DNA from: Methanobacteriota archaeon
GTDB lineage: Archaea > Nanobdellota > Nanobdellia > Woesearchaeales > SM23-78
Length of the DNA stretch: 17,367 nt
Assembly (NCBI GenBank): GCA_030637925.1
Contig: DAOWFR010000070.1
Location: 1 to 17,367, forward strand
Reading direction: 5' to 3'
Each line of letters begins with the position of its first letter. Position 1 is the first letter of the stretch. The notes below the pieces were generated by a model. That model was not told where the DNA came from and ran no database searches. It was given only the letters and a program-made list of their open reading frames with translations. A program made the position numbers and the translations under genes. Below, one piece after another: positions 13,041 to 17,367 of this stretch.

Positions 13041-14069
13041 TCAAGGATGCCCTTGTATAAGAATAGGAACCTCTAAGAACTCACCATATCTGTATCTTAA
13101 CTTAATATCAAGCAGGTCTTCATAAATCCTTACACTCATGGGCTTGGTGCGTTTCAAAAAACAACTAATAGTAAGAGGAGCTCCTCTGAACATTCTTACA
13201 GTGCCATGGGCTCCTCCACCAGGCAACTGATTATCAAGCCTTAAGCAATCAACATCATAAGTATTCTCTTGAATAGGCTCAACAAAGACTTCAAGTTTGT
13301 AAATATTCGGATTCATATCATTAAAAACACAGGCATCAAACAAGTCCTGGGGCTGATTCCTGTAAAAGAAAACCCCATTACCCAAGTTCTCAATAATAAA
13401 ATTAATCTGAACCGTGTTCTCATTAACAGGAGCCTCTTCAACACCTGTAACCTGAAGAGGGCCTCCACTACTACCAACAGGCTTAAACCCTCTCAAAGTA
13501 CATATAGTAGTATCCTCCCAAGTCCCAAGAACATCTTTTTTCATACAAAACTTGGCAGTAGCATAAGTCTCATAATCATAGCAAACCTCTGCCCTTATAG
13601 TAAGAGCAAAGCTTTCAGAAATATCAGGCTTATAAGCAAGATTGTCAAAGCTAATATAATTAATCTCTCCAGGTATTAGGGTGCCATCAAAATTCCTTTT
13701 AGCAGGCTCAAGCCTAGAATCAAGAGTCTGAGCAGCAGTATTCTCTGACAAGCCAAAATTCTTGTACATAATCCCAGCCAGCCTTACCAGAACAAGAGGA
13801 TTATCAGTGCCAGCCCCGACACTTGCTTCACCAACATTCTCCAATGAAACAACAAAAGAGAAAGGAGTCAGACCAGCATCTTGAATAACACTAGGAGGAG
13901 CACCATTCAGAACATTCACATCCAAACCAATTATCCCACCAACAAAACCTCCAAGCTCATCACCTAAAATAAAGGGTTCTGCAGGATGTCCTCCAAGAGG
14001 AGAACAAGCAGATAAAAACAAAACCAAACCAGTTATTAATAAGATTAAAGAAAAGGATTTCTTGAACAT
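13041..14069 (-). CDS. Six-cysteine surface lipoprotein, paralogue 1
   Basis: A 342-residue exported lipoprotein. The N-terminal hydrophobic segment ends in lipobox LSAC with Cys22. Two beta-rich modules follow. The first has the CARDB/COG1361-like pattern FSFVVSLENVGE (70-81) and LIPGEINYISF (131-141). The second has TVQINFIIENLGNG (219-232). Beyond the lipid cysteine there are exactly six more, at 163, 175, 190, 247, 275 and 303, all matched in the next two paralogues. The C-terminus DIKLRYRYGEFLEVPILIQ is the most conserved stretch. No enzyme motif is seen. A cell-surface structural or binding role is inferred. AGGAGG lies 6 nt before the ATG. It is tandem with paralogue 2, 62 bp downstream. 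Confidence 0.8.
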   Translation of the reverse strand: MFKKSFSLILLITGLVLFLSACSPLGGHPAEPFILGDELGGFVGGIIGLDVNVLNGAPPSVIQDAGLTPFSFVVSLENVGEASVGAGTDNPLVLVRLAGIMYKNFGLSENTAAQTLDSRLEPAKRNFDGTLIPGEINYISFDNLAYKPDISESFALTIRAEVCYDYETYATAKFCMKKDVLGTWEDTTICTLRGFKPVGSSGGPLQVTGVEEAPVNENTVQINFIIENLGNGVFFYRNQPQDLFDACVFNDMNPNIYKLEVFVEPIQENTYDVDCLRLDNQLPGGGAHGTVRMFRGAPLTISCFLKRTKPMSVRIYEDLLDIKLRYRYGEFLEVPILIQGHP

Positions 14070-14075
14070 GAAAAA

Positions 14076-14081
14076 CCTCCT
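14076..14081 (-). promoter_or_regulatory. Shine-Dalgarno of lipoprotein paralogue 1
   Basis: AGGAGG, 6 nt before the ATG at 14069. It is a strong ribosome-binding site compared with the leaderless genes elsewhere. Confidence 0.6.
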
Positions 14082-14131
14082 AATTAAATTAAATAAGTAT
14101 TTACATAAAAATAAAGATAAAAAAATTAATT

Positions 14132-15157
14132 TTAAGTGGTTATGTCCTGGATAATAATCGGAATCTCAATGAACTGACCATACCTGTACTTGAGCTTGAT
14201 GTTGAGCAAGTCTTGGTAGATTCTGCCTGCACTAGATCTTGTACGCTCAATAGTACAGCTAATAGTTGTTGGCGCGCCCTGATAAAGCTTAACTCTTCCA
14301 CTGTTACCACCACCAAACCTTGAGCAACTAATAGTCATGCCTGAATCACTAAGAGGCTCAACCTCTACATCAACAAAGTACTTGTTAAAGTTCCTAACAC
14401 TGAAATCACAATTTTCCTCTTCTCCACCTTCAGGCCTGCCAAAGAACTCACCAATACCAACATGCTCAATAATAAAATTCACCTGTACCTTGTTCTCAGC
14501 CATAGGGTTCTCAACAACACTAGTTACATGTAAGGGACCACCGGTGTTCTGAGGAAACTTCTCTCCTGACAAAGTGCAAATACTTATGTCCTGAAGGTTC
14601 TCTAAGACATCATCCTTAATACAAATCATTGATGTTGAGATGGTCTCATAATCATAGCAAACATCAGCTCTTATAGTGAACTGCGCATTGCCATGAATAT
14701 CTGGCCCATAATTCAAGGGTTCAAAAGTCACTGTTGTTATCTCTCCTGGAAAGATTGTGCCATCAAAGTTTCTTCTAGCACCATGGAGAGCACTAGCAAG
14801 CATCTGTTGCATACCAGCATCTGTCATTCCAAACTGCTCTGGATTAATACCCTCAAGCCTTACCATTACAAAAGGGTTATCAGTACCAGGACCAACATCT
14901 ACTTCCCCTAGGTTCTCAACAGCAATACCTACACCAAAGGGAAAGCTACCAGCATCATGAACCATAGGCGGCGGCATACCCTCTATTAGGTAGGCATTAA
15001 GACCAACAGTGCCACCAATGTAGGCTTTTGAAAGGTCTATCCCTGTTGGCTGAGTAGGAACACAACTAGTAACAAGAAAGAGAGTTACTATTGCTGTCAA
15101 GATAACCAAAGCCTTACCAATCCCACTCATCTTACCCATTTTACTCATCTTATCCAT
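14132..15157 (-). CDS. Six-cysteine surface lipoprotein, paralogue 2
   Basis: The chosen start is the ATG at 15157 (341 residues). The frame could begin at a TTG at 15166, but that touches the GGAGG directly, whereas 15157 is 9 nt away. The start region has four ATGs nine bases apart (M-D-K-M-S-K-M-G-K-M), so initiation may be fuzzy. The lipobox is LVTSC with Cys32. Six further cysteines at 167, 179, 194, 250, 278 and 301 match paralogue 1 one for one. Shared blocks include GPGTDNPFVMVRLEGI, RRNFDGTIFPGEIT, ADVCYDYET and NIKLKYRYGQFIEIPIIIQ. No catalytic motif is seen. A duplicated 63-bp block forms its promoter region. Confidence 0.8.
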   Translation of the reverse strand: MDKMSKMGKMSGIGKALVILTAIVTLFLVTSCVPTQPTGIDLSKAYIGGTVGLNAYLIEGMPPPMVHDAGSFPFGVGIAVENLGEVDVGPGTDNPFVMVRLEGINPEQFGMTDAGMQQMLASALHGARRNFDGTIFPGEITTVTFEPLNYGPDIHGNAQFTIRADVCYDYETISTSMICIKDDVLENLQDISICTLSGEKFPQNTGGPLHVTSVVENPMAENKVQVNFIIEHVGIGEFFGRPEGGEEENCDFSVRNFNKYFVDVEVEPLSDSGMTISCSRFGGGNSGRVKLYQGAPTTISCTIERTRSSAGRIYQDLLNIKLKYRYGQFIEIPIIIQDITT

Positions 15158-15166
15158 TCTAATCAA

Positions 15167-15171
15167 CCTCC
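15167..15171 (-). promoter_or_regulatory. Shine-Dalgarno that selects the start of paralogue 2
   Basis: GGAGG, 9 nt before the ATG at 15157 and immediately next to the alternative TTG at 15166. It argues for the ATG. Confidence 0.55.
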
Positions 15172-15174
15172 ATG

Positions 15175-15317
15175 CTTTTATTAATTTTTACACTAATTTA
15201 CATGACTTTTATCTTATATTATCTTAACCCTTTTTAACTTTTATTAATTTTTACACTAATTTACATGACTTTTATCTTATATTATCTTAACCCTTTTTAA
15301 CTTTTATTAATTTTTAC
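15175..15317 (+). repeat. 63-bp direct tandem repeat, two full copies and a partial third
   Basis: Copy 1 spans 15175-15237, copy 2 spans 15238-15300 and is identical by eye, and a third begins at 15301 and matches for about 17 bases before degenerating. The block fills most of the 191-bp gap between two lipoprotein genes. On the minus strand each full copy carries a TATA-like AATATAAG (15213-15220 and 15276-15283). The proximal one is 55 nt before the ATG at 15157, the same distance as in other leadered genes here, so the promoter itself appears duplicated. No inverted repeats or transposon ends are evident. Confidence 0.9.
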
Positions 15318-15348
15318 CTAAACTTCTTATATTTTACTTATTTTTATT

Positions 15349-16668
15349 TTATATTGCTCTTTTTATTAAAACCCTTTTCTCAATTGTTCTTGAATAACCA
15401 TACCATAACTCAACAACAAGAGGAGTTTGATAAGCTGACCTTAAACCAGAGAAAGGAATATTATATGTGCAAGTAATAATGCCTTCCCCTGTCTTTGGGT
15501 TAAGTCTTATAAAGTCATTTGGAACGCAATCAAGTCTCTGCAAATCACCAGAAACCCTTATATCTCCAATATAAACAATGTTCAAATCTTGAGTACTAAC
15601 CCTGCCAGGAAAATAAGGACTGCACATCTCAAGCTTTCCAGGATCATATACCTGGCCACCACCAACATTTCTAACATGAATAGTAAAGAGTGCTTGTCTT
15701 GGAGTGTTCTCTTGTCCTATATATGTAACAGCCACAGGAGCACCTTGCCCTCTTGTACCAGTATATGGTCTTGGCCTGCACACCTTCCTATCCTGGGAAA
15801 AAGGCGTAGGATCAATACACACTACTGGTGCAGCATAAGTAGCATACAAGAAACAATTAGTAACCATAAAGGTCTGATAAGTCTGGTCTAATCCAGGAGG
15901 CCAGGTAATAATGTTACCCTCAAAATTAATATAAGCAAGATCTCCTCCAGGATATTCATAAGTGTCTCCTGCAAGCAAGTACTCAACACCAAAGCTCCTT
16001 GAGAAATCAATTCCTTGGAACACGCCAATCAATAATCTTCCATGATTAGCATACTCTATGTCAATATTAGGATTATTAAAACCAATACTTATTCTCTGTT
16101 GGTCTCCAGCAGTCCTCTGATACCCAAAATCAATTCCTCCAAAACTAGAGGAGTCAAATACTCCAGCATAAGGACCACTAGAGCCAAAAAGATTATTAAA
16201 AAAGACGTTAATCGTACCTCCTGAACCAACACCAATAAAATAATCATCGCATCTTAGAGTTCCACCAAACTCACCAAAACCAATATTACCAATATCAATA
16301 ATACAAGCCCTGCCACTAGTCCTGCCGGGATTAATCCCAATGAACTCAATCATAGTCGGGTCATAGCCTGACAAGAAAATGCCTCCCCTTGCCCAGGAAG
16401 AGCCAACATTACCAACCTCAACATTAACATCAAAAGTATTATCATATGTGTCTCCATAATAATACATTCTCCACGTTGGCATGCCAGGAACAAATATCAT
16501 CTCCACACCCCTAAAGCCCTGGTAATACTTATTATCCTCAAAATTGCCTAGTTGATAAGCAGGGTCTCTTCTTCCAGGAATCCTACTACAAGCTGTTAAG
16601 ATAAGTACAATAACTAATAATAATGCTATTACTATGAAGAAACCTCTTTTTTTCTTGTTCACACTCAT
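15349..16668 (-). CDS. Six-cysteine surface lipoprotein, larger divergent paralogue 3
   Basis: 439 residues with lipobox ILTAC, Cys27. It follows the plan of the two downstream paralogues: a first module with FDVNVEVGNVGS (79-90) and MIEFIGI, then a second with ALFTIHVRNVGGG (326-338). Six cysteines at 272, 284, 297, 349, 381 and 400 align with the family set. Cys122 and Cys140 form an extra pair inside an insertion of about 100 residues in the first module, rich in Gly, Phe and Asn. The C-terminus VVELWYGYSRTIEKRVLIK matches the family tail. It is probably anchored in the membrane and exposed outside. The function is unknown. A TATA box lies 26 nt before the ATG, and there is no Shine-Dalgarno. 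Confidence 0.78.
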   Translation of the reverse strand: MSVNKKKRGFFIVIALLLVIVLILTACSRIPGRRDPAYQLGNFEDNKYYQGFRGVEMIFVPGMPTWRMYYYGDTYDNTFDVNVEVGNVGSSWARGGIFLSGYDPTMIEFIGINPGRTSGRACIIDIGNIGFGEFGGTLRCDDYFIGVGSGGTINVFFNNLFGSSGPYAGVFDSSSFGGIDFGYQRTAGDQQRISIGFNNPNIDIEYANHGRLLIGVFQGIDFSRSFGVEYLLAGDTYEYPGGDLAYINFEGNIITWPPGLDQTYQTFMVTNCFLYATYAAPVVCIDPTPFSQDRKVCRPRPYTGTRGQGAPVAVTYIGQENTPRQALFTIHVRNVGGGQVYDPGKLEMCSPYFPGRVSTQDLNIVYIGDIRVSGDLQRLDCVPNDFIRLNPKTGEGIITCTYNIPFSGLRSAYQTPLVVELWYGYSRTIEKRVLIKRAI

Positions 16669-16694
16669 ATTTAAATCATCTTTGTTATTAAGAG

Positions 16695-16702
16695 TATATA
16701 AA
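16695..16702 (-). promoter_or_regulatory. TATA box of lipoprotein paralogue 3
   Basis: TTTATATA on the minus strand, 26 nt before the ATG at 16668, in the 57-bp gap after the cysteine-rich gene. It fits a leaderless start. Confidence 0.5.
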
Positions 16703-16725
16703 GGTTTTCCTAATAAATGGTTAAG

Positions 16726-17367
16726 TTAAGAGGAACAACTTGTTTCACAACTTTCTTTATCAGGATAACCGTGGTTTTGTTCTGGACAGCAAAACATTCC
16801 TTCACTAATAAGCTCATAACCAACACTTAATGTACCGCAAGCACAATCATTTTTAGCCTCTACACATTTTGAGCTTGAGCACTTTGGATAGCACTTATCA
16901 CCAATCCTTGCTTCTGATGACTTGCACTCTGGTGAACAGCAGTAACTTGCTCCAGGGCAGAAACCAGAGAAAGGCACGCACAAGCCTTTAGTATAGAGCC
17001 TATTGCATTCATCATCACTGCATTGGCAATGAAAACCTCCTTCCTCAAATTTAATATGGTAAACAGCATTAGGTGGTTGGCAGCGACCATCTCCTGGGTT
17101 CTGATTACAGAAATAACACTTACTAATACAAGCAGTGCCTTGCTCAATTTCAGAAGGCAGGCATTGTTCAGGAGGGCTTATTGGTCCTCCATGAATATTT
17201 ATTCTCTTAATCTCAATATCCCTTGATATTGATGTTAGATAAACATAAGACAAAGTTACAGTTATAGGAGTCTCATAGTTCTGGTGACCAATGATAAGGT
17301 CTTCCTCAGGCACCTTGCATTGTGTAAAGCCCTGACCATCAAAGAGCCTTATAGGGTTTGGATTACA
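16726..17367 (-). CDS. Related surface protein with long cysteine-rich tail, N-terminus outside window
   Basis: The frame is open to the window edge, so only the last 213 residues are visible. The GTG at 17313 is internal. The first about 55 residues (C-N-P-N-P-I-R-L-F, later VTLSYVYLTSISRDIEIKRI) match the C-terminal end of the six-cysteine lipoprotein family, including its last two cysteines. The roughly 140-residue tail then has 22 cysteines, with pairs such as CQC, CC and CAC, glycine turns and no long hydrophobic run. This looks like a chain of small disulphide-knotted repeats on an exported protein. I recognise no specific cysteine-rich domain. It is the first gene in the order of transcription of the lipoprotein block visible here. 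Confidence 0.72.
   Translation of the reverse strand, partial: CNPNPIRLFDGQGFTQCKVPEEDLIIGHQNYETPITVTLSYVYLTSISRDIEIKRINIHGGPISPPEQCLPSEIEQGTACISKCYFCNQNPGDGRCQPPNAVYHIKFEEGGFHCQCSDDECNRLYTKGLCVPFSGFCPGASYCCSPECKSSEARIGDKCYPKCSSSKCVEAKNDCACGTLSVGYELISEGMFCCPEQNHGYPDKESCETSCSS

Noticed and set aside
15158..15166. TTG start for lipoprotein paralogue 2
   Set aside because: It touches the GGAGG directly, and the ATG nine bases on is correctly spaced.
15175..15317. CRISPR array or origin iterons in the 63-bp repeat
   Set aside because: The copies are directly adjacent with no spacers, and there are only two full units, so it is a simple tandem duplication.
17311..17313. GTG at 17313 as the real start of the cysteine-rich protein
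   Set aside because: The frame stays open to the window edge and the upstream residues match the lipoprotein family, so the gene begins outside.

Overview
The window looks like a compact, AT-rich archaeal chromosome segment, most likely from a small-genome DPANN-type lineage (Woesearchaeota/Pacearchaeota-like; the lineage is an inference). Archaeal markers are a FEN1 nuclease with a C-terminal PCNA-binding motif, a proteasome-activating AAA ATPase (PAN), a replication factor C small subunit, Trm5, a tRNA gene interrupted by bulge-helix-bulge introns, and TATA boxes about 24-34 nt before most start codons (leaderless mRNAs). No gene-free stretch exceeds 300 bases. Several convergent gene pairs overlap by 11-14 bp or abut exactly.

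Layout. 2-2728 (+): 3' end of FEN1, an amino-acid permease and Trm5. 2715-7342 (-): four consecutive protein-breakdown genes, each with its own TATA box: a C15 pyroglutamyl-peptidase-like protein, PAN, an unusually long M29 aminopeptidase and an M24 Xaa-Pro peptidase. Together with the permease they suggest peptide and amino-acid recycling. 7435-9349 (+): a stand-alone Cas4-like nuclease (no CRISPR array in the window), a tRNA-Val(CAC) gene with two introns, and a radical-SAM protein that starts 20 nt after the tRNA. 9339-10394 (-): an AAA ATPase with a C-terminal winged helix. 10524-11842 (+): a PRC-barrel protein and RFC small subunit.

11843-17367 (-): a secreted/surface gene block. It holds a small DUF5678-like protein, two tyrosine-rich exported proteins that share the same mature N-terminus, three lipoproteins, and the C-terminal part of a fourth related protein. 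The three complete lipoproteins are paralogues built on two beta-rich (CARDB/Ig-like) modules with six conserved cysteines. The fourth carries an added tail with 22 cysteines. A 63-bp direct tandem duplication lies in the promoter region of one of the lipoproteins.

The strongest unusual items are the doubly interrupted tRNA-Val, with a 15-nt D-loop intron and a 44-nt anticodon-loop intron that both fold as textbook splice motifs, and the six-cysteine lipoprotein family in its secreted cluster, for which I recognise no described system.
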